A stretch of 64,000 nt of DNA from Candidatus Rokuibacteriota bacterium (GCA_023248995.1 JAHFDN010000012.1:1-64000), one strand, 5' to 3'. Shown: positions 54,671 to 63,300, counted from the stretch's first letter. The notes: generated by a model not told the origin, from the sequence alone. Numbers and translations are program-made.

Positions 54671-55572
54671 TGGCGATCAACGTTCCGGCCGAGACCATCG
54701 CGGAGGTTTCGCTCGCCCCGGCCCGTCGAGCATGGATCGCCGCGGCCATCAAGTTCACGCGCCAGCGCCCCATCGGGGCGCTCGGCGCCGCGATCATCCT
54801 CGTCATGGCGGCGGTGGCGTCTCTCGCGGGCGTTCTGGCCCCCTACGATCCCCTGGCGACGGATTACGGCGGCATGCTGGCGCCCCCGAGCGCGACCCAC
54901 TGGCTCGGCACCGACGCGTTCGGCCGGGACGTGCTCTCCCGGATCGTCTACGGGTCGCGCACCGCGCTGTTGGTCGGGTTCGGCGCCTCCGTTCTCGGGG
55001 CGACGCTCGGCGTCTTCGTGGGCGTGGCGAGCGCCTACTTCGGAGGACGCGTGGACCTCCTCGTTCAGCGCGTCATGGACATCTTCCTCTCGTTCCCGCT
55101 GATCGTCCTGGCCCTGGCGGTCGTGGTCATCCTGGGGACCGGCGTGTTGAACGTCACCCTGGCCATCATGGTGCCGATGATTCCGCGGTGCGCGCTGGTG
55201 GTGCGCTCGAGCGCCCTGGCCATCCGCGAAATGCCGTACGTGGAGGCGGCCCGCGCGGCCGGGTTCGGCCACGCCAGGATCATCTTCCGGCACATGCTGC
55301 CGAACGTGATGGCTCCCTACCTGATCATGCTGACGGCGTTCCTCGGCCAGGCCATCCTCCTCGAAGCCTCGCTCTCGTTCCTGGGTCTCGGGGTGCAGGA
55401 GCCCACGGCGGCCTGGGGACTCATGCTCCGGGGGGCGGCGGTCGAGTTCGCCGAGGCCGCGCCGTGGATGGCGCTCTTCCCGGGCCTGGCCATCAGCCTG
55501 GGCGTGTTCGGCTTCAGCCTCTTCGGCGATTCCCTCCGCGACGCGCTGGACCCCAAGCTCCGCACGCTGTGA
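54670..55572 (+). CDS. Dipeptide-type ABC transporter permease (DppC type)
   Basis: 300 aa from ATG 54670; the track's frame from 53908 is read-through. An N-terminal OppC helix precedes the PYDPLATDYGGMLAPPSATHWLGTDAFGRDVLSR segment, a DppC hallmark. The EAA loop is YVEAARAAGFGHARIIFRHMLPNVMAP. Completes the importer. Confidence 0.92.
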   Translation: MAINVPAETIAEVSLAPARRAWIAAAIKFTRQRPIGALGAAIILVMAAVASLAGVLAPYDPLATDYGGMLAPPSATHWLGTDAFGRDVLSRIVYGSRTALLVGFGASVLGATLGVFVGVASAYFGGRVDLLVQRVMDIFLSFPLIVLALAVVVILGTGVLNVTLAIMVPMIPRCALVVRSSALAIREMPYVEAARAAGFGHARIIFRHMLPNVMAPYLIMLTAFLGQAILLEASLSFLGLGVQEPTAAWGLMLRGAAVEFAEAAPWMALFPGLAISLGVFGFSLFGDSLRDALDPKLRTL

Positions 55573-55586
55573 TCGGCCTCAGAACC

Positions 55587-55615
55587 TTGACAGGTTCGCT
55601 GGCTTCGGGTAAAAA
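55587..55615 (+). promoter_or_regulatory. Strong sigma-70 promoter for the ferredoxin gene
   Basis: TTGACA, 17 bases, TAAAAA(T). The best sigma-70 match in the window; about 60 bases upstream of the ferredoxin ATG. Confidence 0.7.
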
Positions 55616-55672
55616 TATGTCCGTTCGCGCTCAGACATCTCACCGGGTGACCGGTTAATGAGGGAGGCTTGA

Positions 55673-55939
<267 letters not shown>

Positions 55940-55965
55940 GCATCCCGGACACCTCGCTCGACTCG

Positions 55966-55995
55966 CGGGGCCCCCATTCGGGGCCCCGATTTTTT
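55966..55995 (+). terminator. Intrinsic terminator after the ferredoxin gene
   Basis: CGGGGCCCC, loop CATTC, GGGGCCCCG, then A and six T. A 9-bp perfect GC stem with a T-tract. Its T-run abuts the first upstream activator site at 55994. Confidence 0.92.
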
Positions 55996-56013
55996 GCACA
56001 CCGCTCCGTGCAG
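55994..56013 (+). promoter_or_regulatory. Upstream activator site 1 (NtrC-like inverted repeat)
   Basis: TTGCACACCGCTCCGTGCAG. It contains TGCAC-N8-GTGCA, close to the enteric NtrC consensus TGCACC-N5-GGTGCA. 17 of 20 bases match site 2, whose start is exactly 32 bp (about three helical turns) downstream. Confidence 0.55.
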
Positions 56014-56025
56014 CGGCAGGCGCCG

Positions 56026-56045
56026 TTGCACATCGCGCCATGCAG
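56026..56045 (+). promoter_or_regulatory. Upstream activator site 2 (NtrC-like inverted repeat)
   Basis: TTGCACATCGCGCCATGCAG, second copy of the element at 55994 with TGCA half-sites. Centre about 87 bases before the predicted sigma-54 start point, a usual enhancer distance. Confidence 0.55.
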
Positions 56046-56095
56046 GGCCGAGCCTCGGTCTTGTTCCAACTCCTTGAAATCTCGCCCTCGGCCGC

Positions 56096-56112
56096 CTGGC
56101 ACGCTGCTTGCC
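56096..56112 (+). promoter_or_regulatory. Sigma-54 (RpoN) promoter
   Basis: CTGGCACGCTGCTTGCC: TGGCACG-N4-TTGC matches the consensus -24/-12 core exactly, with GG-N10-GC spacing. Predicted start about 56122. The TTG that the ORF track uses as a start codon (56108) is the -12 box. Confidence 0.8.
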
Positions 56113-56125
56113 CTTCACACCGGGC

Positions 56126-56410
56126 GTGGAGCAGGGGAGCGTTCTCGGATTCCGCGGAGCGGTGGAGGAGTTCAAGCGCCGCCTCATCGAAACAGCGCTC
56201 CGTCAAGCCGGCTGGAACCGGACCCACGCGGCCCGGAGTCTCGGGCTCCAGCGGACGTATCTCCTGCGCCTGATCCGTGACCTGGGCGTGCCGGTGCGGC
56301 CGGCGGGCCGCCCCTTCCAGCCGGGTGGGCCGCTCACCCCCGCCCGTCCGCCGCGCCCGCCCGCTCCCACGGCCCCCGTGAACGGCCCGCGCCCCGCCGA
56401 AAAGCGTTGA
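56126..56410 (+). CDS. Small free-standing Fis-type DNA-binding protein under sigma-54 control
   Basis: About 94 aa from GTG 56126, or 82 aa from GTG 56162; the track's TTG 56108 lies inside the sigma-54 promoter and cannot be translated from it. VEEFKRRLIETALRQAGWNRTHAARSLGLQRTYLLRLIRDLG is a Fis-type helix-turn-helix, the same fold as the C-terminal domain of NtrC-family activators. The tail is Pro-rich (PARPPRPPAPTAP) and probably disordered. There is no receiver or AAA+ domain. It may bind the same or similar sites as the nearby NtrC-type regulator, or act as a nucleoid-type factor. The start codon is uncertain because no good ribosome site precedes either GTG. Confidence 0.7.
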   Translation: MEQGSVLGFRGAVEEFKRRLIETALRQAGWNRTHAARSLGLQRTYLLRLIRDLGVPVRPAGRPFQPGGPLTPARPPRPPAPTAPVNGPRPAEKR

Positions 56411-56437
56411 CACCTTGCGAACTCCCGGAGTGAAATA
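56408..56437 (+). promoter_or_regulatory. Sigma-70 promoter for the thiolase-led operon
   Basis: TTGACA, 18 bases, TGAAAT. Begins at the stop codon of the Fis-type gene and lies about 35 bases before the TTG start at 56470. Confidence 0.5.
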
Positions 56438-56469
56438 GAGCAGATTTCAATCCCTTCGGGAGTCGACCG

Positions 56470-57597
56470 TTGCCGGATGTCTGGATCGCCGGGGCGGGGA
56501 TGACCCGCTTCGGCAAGCGCGAAGAAAATCTTCCGGATCTCGTGGCCGAGGCCGCCCGCGCGGCGCTCGCCGCCGCTCGGCTCGAGGCGCCGGATCTGGT
56601 TGTCGTCGCCGCCATGAACCCGGAAGAGTTCATCGGCGAGGGCAACTTCGCGTCTCAAATCGCCACCCACCTGGGGTTCGCCCACGTGCCGGCCCTCCGG
56701 GTCGAGACCGCCACCTCCTCGGGCGCGGCCGCGGTCTACACGGCCTTCGCCGTCGTCGCGGCGGGCCTCTCCCGATCGGTGCTCGTCGTCGGGGGCGAAA
56801 AGATGACGCATCTCCCCACGCCCCGCGTGTCCGAGATCATCGGGCGCTCCATCGATCGCGACGAGCGCGCTTATGGCGCGACGATGCCGGCGCTGGCGGG
56901 CCTGATTACCCGGGTCCTTTTGGCCAAGACGGGCGTCACGCTCAAGGAAATCTCGCAGGTCTCGGTGAAAAATCACGCCCACGGGGCGCTGAATCCGTAC
57001 GCCCACTTCCAGGAACCGGTGACGCTGGCGGCCGTGATGGAGAGCCGGATCGTCGCCGATCCCCTCAGGCTCTATCACTGCTGCCCGATCTCCGACGGCG
57101 CCGCGGCGCTCGTCTTGAGCGCCGATCGCACCCCGGTCCGGATTGCCGGGATCGGCCACGGGACCGATACGCTGGCCGTCCGATACCGCGACAGTCTCGT
57201 GAGCTTCCGGGCGACCCAGGACGCGGCGCGCGCGGCGTACCGGATGGCGGGCTTCGGGCCCGAGCGGGTGGAGGTGGCCGAGGTCCACGACGCCTTCAGC
57301 CCGTTTGAGCTCATCGCGCTCGAAGACCTGGGGCTGGTTCCGGCCGGAAAGGCCGGCGCCGCCACGCTCAGGGGCGAGACGGCGCTCGAGGGGCGCCTAC
57401 CGGTCAACCCCTCCGGAGGGCTCAAGGCGCGCGGCCATCCCCTGGCCGCGACGGGCATCGCCCAGATCGTGGAGCTGGTCTGGCAGCTCCTCGGCCAGGC
57501 CCATGGCCGGCAGGTGGCGGCGCGGGTGGGGCTTGCCCACTCGATCGGCGGCCTGGCGACCAACAACTGGGTCACCTTGCTGGAGCGGGTCTCGTGA
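56470..57597 (+). CDS. Thiolase-superfamily protein lacking the nucleophilic Cys
   Basis: 375 aa from TTG 56470 (GGGAG 7 bases upstream). Fold marks are MPDVWIAGAGMTRFGKR, EVHDAFSPFELIALEDLGL and NPSGGLKARGHPLAATG with the catalytic His. At the position of the nucleophile (EAACxSG in thiolases and SCP2-type proteins) it reads ETATSSG, and the second catalytic Cys near the C terminus is also absent. It is therefore unlikely to run ordinary thiolysis; an acyl-binding/lipid-transfer or unconventional acyl-transfer role is possible. It overlaps a DUF35 OB-fold gene, its usual partner. Confidence 0.82.
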   Translation: MPDVWIAGAGMTRFGKREENLPDLVAEAARAALAAARLEAPDLVVVAAMNPEEFIGEGNFASQIATHLGFAHVPALRVETATSSGAAAVYTAFAVVAAGLSRSVLVVGGEKMTHLPTPRVSEIIGRSIDRDERAYGATMPALAGLITRVLLAKTGVTLKEISQVSVKNHAHGALNPYAHFQEPVTLAAVMESRIVADPLRLYHCCPISDGAAALVLSADRTPVRIAGIGHGTDTLAVRYRDSLVSFRATQDAARAAYRMAGFGPERVEVAEVHDAFSPFELIALEDLGLVPAGKAGAATLRGETALEGRLPVNPSGGLKARGHPLAATGIAQIVELVWQLLGQAHGRQVAARVGLAHSIGGLATNNWVTLLERVS

Positions 57598-58022
57598 GCG
57601 AAAAGATCCCAGCCGCCCGGTGTCCGCGGTGCGGGCGCGTCGTCGCGCCGCCCACCCGCTTCTGCCCCGACCATCCGGTCGCGCTGGAGCCGGCCTCGAT
57701 TGACGGCTATGGCGAAGTCGTATCCTTCACGACGCTCCACTCCCCGCCCGAAGGCTTCCGGTCCCCGCTTCACATCGCGCTCGTGGCCCTCGACGACGGG
57801 GCCCGGCTCTTCTGCCACGGGGCCGGGACCCGGGGGATCCGGGTCGGTAGCCGCGTGGCGGTGGAGGCCGTGGACGCGGTGTACTACTTCTCGCACCTGG
57901 GCCTCGTGGAGCGGGCGCGGCTCTTCTGGCGCCGCGCGGGCGCTCGGGGGGAGACCGTGACGTCCATCGCGAAGAGCGCGGCCAAGCGTCTCTGGAGGGG
58001 GGGCCGTGGCGCCGGCGCGTAG
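57594..58022 (+). CDS. Zn-ribbon OB-fold (DUF35) acyl-CoA-binding partner protein
   Basis: 142 aa, GTG overlapping the thiolase-like stop. ARCPRCGRVVAPPTRFCPDH is the N-terminal rubredoxin-like Zn ribbon; the following GYGEVVSFTTLHSPPEG and LFCHGAGTRGIRVGSRVAVEA form the OB-fold. DUF35 proteins bind acyl-CoA and bridge thiolase-fold enzymes. Its end overlaps the CaiB-type gene by 17 bases. Confidence 0.85.
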   Translation: MSEKIPAARCPRCGRVVAPPTRFCPDHPVALEPASIDGYGEVVSFTTLHSPPEGFRSPLHIALVALDDGARLFCHGAGTRGIRVGSRVAVEAVDAVYYFSHLGLVERARLFWRRAGARGETVTSIAKSAAKRLWRGGRGAGA

Positions 58023-59223
58023 CGGCCCGCGGGGAGGCCCTCCGCCCCTCCGGGGGATCCGGGTTCTGGACCTGACGCGCGTCCTGGCGGGCCCGTTCTG
58101 CTCCATGATGCTGGGCGACATGGGTGCCGAGGTCATCAAGGTGGAGGAGCCGGGCAAGGGCGACGACACGCGGACCTGGCCGCCGTTTTCCGGAGGGGAG
58201 TCCACCTACTTCATGTCGGTGAACCGGAACAAGAAGAGCCTGACGCTCAACCTCAAGGCTCCCGAGGGGCGGCGCATCCTCCGCCGGCTCTGCCGGCGCG
58301 CCGACGTGCTCCTGGAAAACTTCCGCCCCGGCACCATGGCGCGGCTCGGCCTCGGGTATGAGAGCTTGAAGCGCCTGAACGCGCGGCTCGTGTACTGCGC
58401 GATCTCGGGCTTCGGCGAGTCCGGGCCCGAGGCCGGGCGGCCGGGTTATGACCTGATCGTTCAGGGGGAGTCCGGCCTCATGGACCTCACGGGCTTCCCC
58501 GACGGGCCGCCCGCGAAGGTCGGCACCTCCATCGCCGACCTGGTGGCGGGGATCGAGGCCTGCCACGGCGTGGTTCTCGCGCTCTATGCGCGGAAGAAGA
58601 CCGGCAAGGGCCAGAAGGTGGAGGTCGGCATGCTGGACGTCACAGCCTCGCTCCTGACCTATCAGGCCGGGATCTACTTCGGGACGGGGCAGCGTCCCAC
58701 CCGCCGCGGCAACCAGCACCCGTCCATCGTGCCGTACGAGGTGTTCAAGACCGCCGATGCCTACCTGACCGTGGGGGTCGCCAACAACTCGCTCTGGGAG
58801 CGCTTCTGCCAGGCGCTGGACCGGCCCGAGCTCGCGAAGGATCCGCGCTTCGACACCGAGGCCAAGCGAGTGGAGGCGCGAGCGCTGTTGATCCCTCTCC
58901 TCGATGCCATCTTCAGGACCCGCCCGGCCGAGGAGTGGCTCGGCCGCCTGGACAAGGGGGGAGTCCCGGCCGGCCGCATCAAGAGCGTCGCCGAGGTCTG
59001 CGAGAGCGCGCACCTCAAAGACCGCGGCATGATCGTGTCGCTCCCTCACCCCAAGGCGGGGATCGTCAAGGTGTTGGGAGTGCCGATCCGCCTTGAGGCA
59101 ACTCCCGGCCGGCTGACCGCGCCGCCGCCCCTCCTGGGCCAGCACACCGAGGAGATCCTGACGCGCCTGGGCGGGCTGACGCGCACGGAGGTCGCCCGGC
59201 TCCGTCAGCGAGGCGTCTCGTGA
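58006..59223 (+). CDS. CaiB/BaiF family III CoA-transferase
   Basis: 405 aa, GTG start. RVLDLTRVLAGPFCSMMLGDMGAEVIKVEEPGKGDDTR, FCSMMLGDMGAEVIKVE and YDLIVQGESGLMDLTGFPDG with the catalytic Asp of the family are visible. It transfers CoA between organic acids. With the thiolase-like and OB-fold genes it forms an acyl-CoA module of unknown substrate. The kinase gene overlaps its stop. Confidence 0.92.
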   Translation: MAPARSGPRGGPPPLRGIRVLDLTRVLAGPFCSMMLGDMGAEVIKVEEPGKGDDTRTWPPFSGGESTYFMSVNRNKKSLTLNLKAPEGRRILRRLCRRADVLLENFRPGTMARLGLGYESLKRLNARLVYCAISGFGESGPEAGRPGYDLIVQGESGLMDLTGFPDGPPAKVGTSIADLVAGIEACHGVVLALYARKKTGKGQKVEVGMLDVTASLLTYQAGIYFGTGQRPTRRGNQHPSIVPYEVFKTADAYLTVGVANNSLWERFCQALDRPELAKDPRFDTEAKRVEARALLIPLLDAIFRTRPAEEWLGRLDKGGVPAGRIKSVAEVCESAHLKDRGMIVSLPHPKAGIVKVLGVPIRLEATPGRLTAPPPLLGQHTEEILTRLGGLTRTEVARLRQRGVS

Positions 59224-61043
59224 GCGACCCCGTGTCGAGCCCGCCCCCGGCCGCGGCGCCGGAGTTTTTCCGGGACAGCCTCGCCCTGGCCAAGTTCCGC
59301 TGGGCCATGCTGGCGGTGGGCGCCGGCCTGGTGGCCGTCCTCAGGGTGACCGCCGGCGTGCCGTCCCCGGCCGCGCCGATCTTCTGGGTCCTCGGGGCCT
59401 TCGTCGTCGAAAACGCCGCCTTCACGCTCCTCTCGCGGCGGGGCCTTGCGGGCAAGCCGGGGCGCTGGGGGCAGAGCGTCCTGGACTGGCAGGCGCTTGC
59501 CGATCAGCTCCTTCTGGGCGCGCTGATCGTCGTCACCGGGGGGATCGAGAGTCCCGTCCTCTTCGTCACCTTCGCCTCGCTCGTGGCGACGACGATGACG
59601 GTGCCCCACCTCGGACGCGTTTACTTTCACGGAGCGTTCGCGGTGGCCGCGGTCACGGCGGCCTCCGTGCTGGTCCAGCGCGGGTGGGGTCTCGCCCGGT
59701 CGTCCGCCGTGCCCCCCGGCGAGGTGCTCGAGCGCCTGGTGATCTACGCGCTCGCCGTCGGCTTCGTCCTCCAGGCCGGGACGGTGCTCTACCGGATGGC
59801 CCGCGAGCGCCAGCGGCGCGCCCTGCTCCTCCTCTCGGCCGGGCAGACCTTCTCCTCGCATGCCACGCGCGAAGAGATCCTCTCGACGGGCCTGGGGAAT
59901 CTCATGCGGGCCGGTCGCGCCATCGCGGCTTTCGTCTGGATCGCGAGGCCGGAGGGGAGGGTCCCGTCGGCGGCTTCCGTGCAGGTCTTTGCCTTCCGGC
60001 AGGGCGGAAGGCTGACGGAGGTCTCCGCGGGGGACGCGCCCTCGCTGGGGCTACCGGATCCCGGACCCCGTGGCACGACCGTCGAGCTGTCCGAGCCCCT
60101 CGCCTCGATGCTGGGCGTCGAACCCTCGCGACCGGCCCTCGCCCTGCCGCTCGTGTGCCCGGGCGGCGCCCTCGGCGGGGTGCTCCTCCTCGGGGCGAGC
60201 CGCCAGGTCTTCTTCGCGAGCGACCTCGCCACCTCGGAAACCCTGGCGCGCCAGCTCGCCGTGGCGCTGGAGAACGCCCGGCTTCACGCGGACCTCCAGC
60301 AGCGGGTGACGGAGCTCCAGCGGACCCAGGCGCAGCTGGTGCAGTCGGGGAAGCTGGCGCTCCTGGGCGAGCTGGTGGCCAACATCGCCCACGAGTTCAA
60401 CAATCCCTTGACGAGCATCATCGGCTACGCCTCGGAGCTCAGGTTGAGCCTATCGGAGAACGATCCGCGGCGGGACGAGGTCATGATCATCGAGGGTGAA
60501 GCGCTCCGCGCGCGCAAGATCGTCCGCAACCTCCTCGATTTCTCCCGCCAGCGCGCGCCGGCCCTGGAGACGGTCCCCCTCAACCCGCTGCTCTCCCGGG
60601 CGGTATCCATCTTGAGGCACCAGGCCCGGGTTGCCAACGTCGAGGTCGTGGAGGACTACGGGGTGGATCTGCCGACGGTGGAGGCCGACGCCGACCAGCT
60701 CCGCCAAGTCTTTCTGAACCTGGTTTCCAACGGGCTGGATGCCATGCCCGGCGGCGGACGCCTCCGGATCACCACGGGCGTGACCGAGGACCAGGGGGCG
60801 TACTGGGTCGAGGTGTCCGTGCAGGACACGGGGGGCGGGATCGCCCCGGAGCACCTGCATCGCGTGTTCGAGCCGTTCTTCACGACCAAACCTGAGGCCA
60901 AGGGGATGGGGCTCGGACTTTCGGTGAGCCTCGGCATCGTGGAGAGCCACAAGGGGCAGATTCTCGTGGAGAGCCAGCTCGGCCGCGGATCAAGCTTTCG
61001 CGTGCTGCTTCCCACGTTCCCGCGGCTGGGAAGGAATCCTTGA
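59220..61043 (+). CDS. Membrane histidine kinase with GAF-like domain
   Basis: 607 aa, GTG start overlapping the CaiB-type stop. About six hydrophobic segments (residues 25-195) are followed by a GAF-like region (about 205-355), then HisKA with the phospho-His in [11 protein letters not shown] (about 390) and HATPase (N-box [24 protein letters not shown]). It has no receiver. The nearest response regulator is the receiver-only protein at 62710, beyond the citramalate synthase gene, which may be its partner. Confidence 0.9.
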   Translation: MSDPVSSPPPAAAPEFFRDSLALAKFRWAMLAVGAGLVAVLRVTAGVPSPAAPIFWVLGAFVVENAAFTLLSRRGLAGKPGRWGQSVLDWQALADQLLLGALIVVTGGIESPVLFVTFASLVATTMTVPHLGRVYFHGAFAVAAVTAASVLVQRGWGLARSSAVPPGEVLERLVIYALAVGFVLQAGTVLYRMARERQRRALLLLSAGQTFSSHATREEILSTGLGNLMRAGRAIAAFVWIARPEGRVPSAASVQVFAFRQGGRLTEVSAGDAPSLGLPDPGPRGTTVELSEPLASMLGVEPSRPALALPLVCPGGALGGVLLLGASRQVFFASDLATSETLARQLAVALENARLHADLQQRVTELQRTQAQLVQSGKLALLGELVANIAHEFNNPLTSIIGYASELRLSLSENDPRRDEVMIIEGEALRARKIVRNLLDFSRQRAPALETVPLNPLLSRAVSILRHQARVANVEVVEDYGVDLPTVEADADQLRQVFLNLVSNGLDAMPGGGRLRITTGVTEDQGAYWVEVSVQDTGGGIAPEHLHRVFEPFFTTKPEAKGMGLGLSVSLGIVESHKGQILVESQLGRGSSFRVLLPTFPRLGRNP

Positions 61044-61069
61044 CAGGCGCGGCGGCGGTGCCGCATCAT
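61040..61069 (+). promoter_or_regulatory. Sigma-70 promoter for citramalate synthase
   Basis: TTGACA, 18 bases, CATCAT. The TTG used as start by the ORF track at 61040 is part of this -35 box. The coding start is the ATG at 61106 with GGAGGG upstream. Confidence 0.5.
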
Positions 61070-61105
61070 GAGCGGTACGTTTCCGATGGCTGGAGGGAAA
61101 CTCCC

Positions 61106-62695
61106 ATGCGCAGGCTGATCAAGATCTACGACACGACGCTCCGGGACGGTACGCAGGGCGAAGGCGTGGCCTTCTCCATGGAGGACAAGGTTCGGATCGC
61201 CCAGCGCCTCGACGCGCTCGGGGTCCACTACATCGAGGGGGGCTGGCCAGGGTCCAACCCGAAGGATCTGCGGTTCTTCCGGCGCGTGCAGGATGCGGTG
61301 TTCAAGACCGCCAAGATCGCCGCCTTCGGGGCGACGCGCCGGCCGGGCGTGCGCCCCCAGGAGGATGCCAACCTGCAGGCCCTGGTCGAGGCTGGCCCGC
61401 CGGTCGTCACCATCTTCGGGAAGTCCTGGGACTTTCACGTCACGTCCGCGCTCGGGACCACGCTGGAAGAAAACCTCGGTATGATCGGCGACTCCATCGA
61501 CTTTCTTCTGAAGCACTTCGAGGAGGTCATCTACGACGCCGAGCATTTCTTCGACGGGTTCAAGCGCAACCGCGAGTACGCGCTCCGCACGCTCCTCACC
61601 GCCGAGACGGCCGGGGCCCACTGCCTCGTGCTCTGCGACACGAACGGCGGGAGCCTGCCGCACGAGATCACCGAGATCATTCGCGAAGTCAAGAAGGCCG
61701 TGAAGCCGGCCACGCGGCTGGGCATCCACGCCCACAACGACACCGAGTGCGCGGTGGCGAATTCCCTGTCGGCGGTCTCCGAGGGCGTCGAGCACGTCCA
61801 GGGGACGATCAACGGCTACGGGGAGCGCTGCGGGAACGCGAACCTCGTTTCGATCATCCCGAACGTCATGCTCAAGATGAGGTTGGAGTCCATTCCCGAG
61901 GGGAACCTGAAGGAGCTGAGGGCTGTTTCCCGGTTCGTCTCCGAACTGGCCAACCGCAAGCCGTGGCAGGCCCAACCCTATGTCGGCGACTCCGCCTTCG
62001 CCCACAAGGGGGGGATTCACGTTTCCGCGGTGCTCAAGCACCCCGAGACGTATGAGCACGCCGACCCGGAGCTGGTGGGCAATCATCGGCGGGTGCTGGT
62101 CTCGGAGCTGGCGGGGCAGTCCAACATCCTCTGGAAGGCGAAAGAGTACGGGATCGACCTCGGCAAGGGCACTCCCGAGGCCCGGAGCATTCTCCAGACG
62201 CTCAAAGAGCTCGAGGACCAGGGGTACCAGTTCGAGGGGGCTGAGGCTTCCTTCGAGCTCCTGATGGAACGGGCTCTCGGCAACCACCGGGCGTACTTCG
62301 AGCTCGAGGGGTACCGCGTGACGGTTGACGAGCGCAAGGAGGACGCCGAACCCGTCGCCGAGGCCTCCGTGCGGCTCAAGGTCAAGGGCATCCCCGAGCA
62401 CACGGCCGCGTCTGGCAACGGTCCCGTCAACGCGCTCGACCACGCCCTTCGGAAGGCCCTGGAAGACTTTTACCCGAACCTCAAGGAGATGACGCTTCTG
62501 GACTACAAGGTGCGGATCCTCGACGAGTCCAAGGGGACGGGGGCCAAGACCCGGGTCCTCATCACATCCGGGGACGGGGAGGAGTCCTGGGGGACGGTGG
62601 GGGTCGCGGATAACATCATCGAGGCCTCCTGGCTGGCCCTCGTGGACTCGATCGAGTACAAGCTCCGGCGCGACGAACGCAGGGGCCGAAGGTAG
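61106..62695 (+). CDS. cimA: (R)-citramalate synthase
   Basis: 529 aa from ATG 61106. [32 protein letters not shown] and [19 protein letters not shown] are the LeuA/CimA DRE-TIM-barrel motifs, and the C-terminal regulatory domain is present ([19 protein letters not shown] type). [16 protein letters not shown] distinguishes citramalate synthases from isopropylmalate synthases. It condenses acetyl-CoA and pyruvate for isoleucine biosynthesis through the citramalate route. It is preceded by its own promoter. Confidence 0.93.
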   Translation: MRRLIKIYDTTLRDGTQGEGVAFSMEDKVRIAQRLDALGVHYIEGGWPGSNPKDLRFFRRVQDAVFKTAKIAAFGATRRPGVRPQEDANLQALVEAGPPVVTIFGKSWDFHVTSALGTTLEENLGMIGDSIDFLLKHFEEVIYDAEHFFDGFKRNREYALRTLLTAETAGAHCLVLCDTNGGSLPHEITEIIREVKKAVKPATRLGIHAHNDTECAVANSLSAVSEGVEHVQGTINGYGERCGNANLVSIIPNVMLKMRLESIPEGNLKELRAVSRFVSELANRKPWQAQPYVGDSAFAHKGGIHVSAVLKHPETYEHADPELVGNHRRVLVSELAGQSNILWKAKEYGIDLGKGTPEARSILQTLKELEDQGYQFEGAEASFELLMERALGNHRAYFELEGYRVTVDERKEDAEPVAEASVRLKVKGIPEHTAASGNGPVNALDHALRKALEDFYPNLKEMTLLDYKVRILDESKGTGAKTRVLITSGDGEESWGTVGVADNIIEASWLALVDSIEYKLRRDERRGRR

Positions 62696-62709
62696 GCCGG
62701 AGGTCCCGG

Positions 62710-63063
62710 ATGCGCATCCTGGTGGTGGACGACGAACCCCCCATCATGGCCCTCTGCCTCAAGATCCTCGGGCGGCTCGGCCACGAGGTCGAGGGGGTCA
62801 CAGCCGGGGACCAAGCGCTCTCCAAGCTGGCGGTAGCGCCGGTGGACCTGCTGGTCGTGGATTACAAGATGCCCGGCCTGAACGGCTTCGAGGTCGTCCG
62901 CCGCGCGCGGCAGCTTCATCCCGCCCTCAAAGTGGTCCTCATCACGGGCCACGGGACGCGCGAGGTGATGGGCGAAGCCATGAACGGGAAGATCAACGGC
63001 ATCCTCGTCAAGCCGTTCACCCCTGACGAGCTGGTCCATACGATCAAAGCGGCACTCGAGTAG
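62710..63063 (+). CDS. Receiver-only response regulator
   Basis: 117 aa. RILVVDDEPPIMAL, phospho-acceptor Asp51 (LLVVDYKMPG), LITGHGTRE and the Lys of LVKPFTPDEL form a complete REC domain; there is no output domain. ATG follows GGAGGTCCCGG. Possible partner of the membrane kinase at 59220, acting by protein contacts. Confidence 0.92.
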   Translation: MRILVVDDEPPIMALCLKILGRLGHEVEGVTAGDQALSKLAVAPVDLLVVDYKMPGLNGFEVVRRARQLHPALKVVLITGHGTREVMGEAMNGKINGILVKPFTPDELVHTIKAALE

Positions 63064-63120
63064 CACCCTCTGAATCTCTCCCAACTTGGCCCACCGGCCG
63101 ACCCGTTCGCGGGATCACTC

Positions 63121-63136
63121 TGGCACGAAACTGCCA
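63121..63136 (+). promoter_or_regulatory. Palindrome upstream of the second sigma-54-like promoter
   Basis: TGGCA-CGAAAC-TGCCA, a perfect 5-bp inverted repeat, centred about 117 bases before the predicted start point of the 63218 promoter, in the range of enhancer sites. It also resembles a -24/-12 element but with N9 instead of N10 spacing. Confidence 0.3.
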
Positions 63137-63171
63137 AAAGTTGTCACTTCCTCTCGGCTGGCCAAGAAGAC

Positions 63172-63184
63172 AATCGAATGATTT
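63172..63184 (+). promoter_or_regulatory. IHF-like site
   Basis: AATCGAATGATTT, 11 of 13 positions of the IHF consensus WATCAANNNNTTR, in an AT-rich island that is otherwise rare in this DNA. Located between the palindrome and the sigma-54-like promoter, as expected for looping. Confidence 0.3.
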
Positions 63185-63217
63185 CAGATAAATAGCTTCA
63201 CATATTTGTTGATTTTT

Positions 63218-63234
63218 CTGGCATCCCTCCTGCA
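63218..63234 (+). promoter_or_regulatory. Sigma-54-like promoter for the methyltransferase gene
   Basis: CTGGCATCCCTCCTGCA: TGGCA...TGCA with GG-N10-GC spacing. Predicted start about 63245, giving about a 55-base leader before GTG 63301. Fewer consensus bases than the 56096 site (TCCC in place of the CG and TT positions). Confidence 0.5.
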
Positions 63235-63300
63235 CCGTAGCAGCGTGGCGTGGTTTAGCCTGGGGCCGGAGTGTCCCCGCATCCCGTGGAGAGGGGGACA

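Noticed and set aside
56108-56125. Track start TTG 56108 for the Fis-type protein
   Set aside because: It is the -12 element of the sigma-54 promoter and lies upstream of the predicted transcript start.
61040-61105. Track start TTG 61040 for citramalate synthase
   Set aside because: The TTG is the -35 box of a promoter; the ATG at 61106 has a ribosome site and standard N terminus.
63121-63136. TGGCACG...TGCC as a second sigma-54 promoter
   Set aside because: Spacing GG-N9-GC instead of N10; kept only as a possible palindromic activator site.
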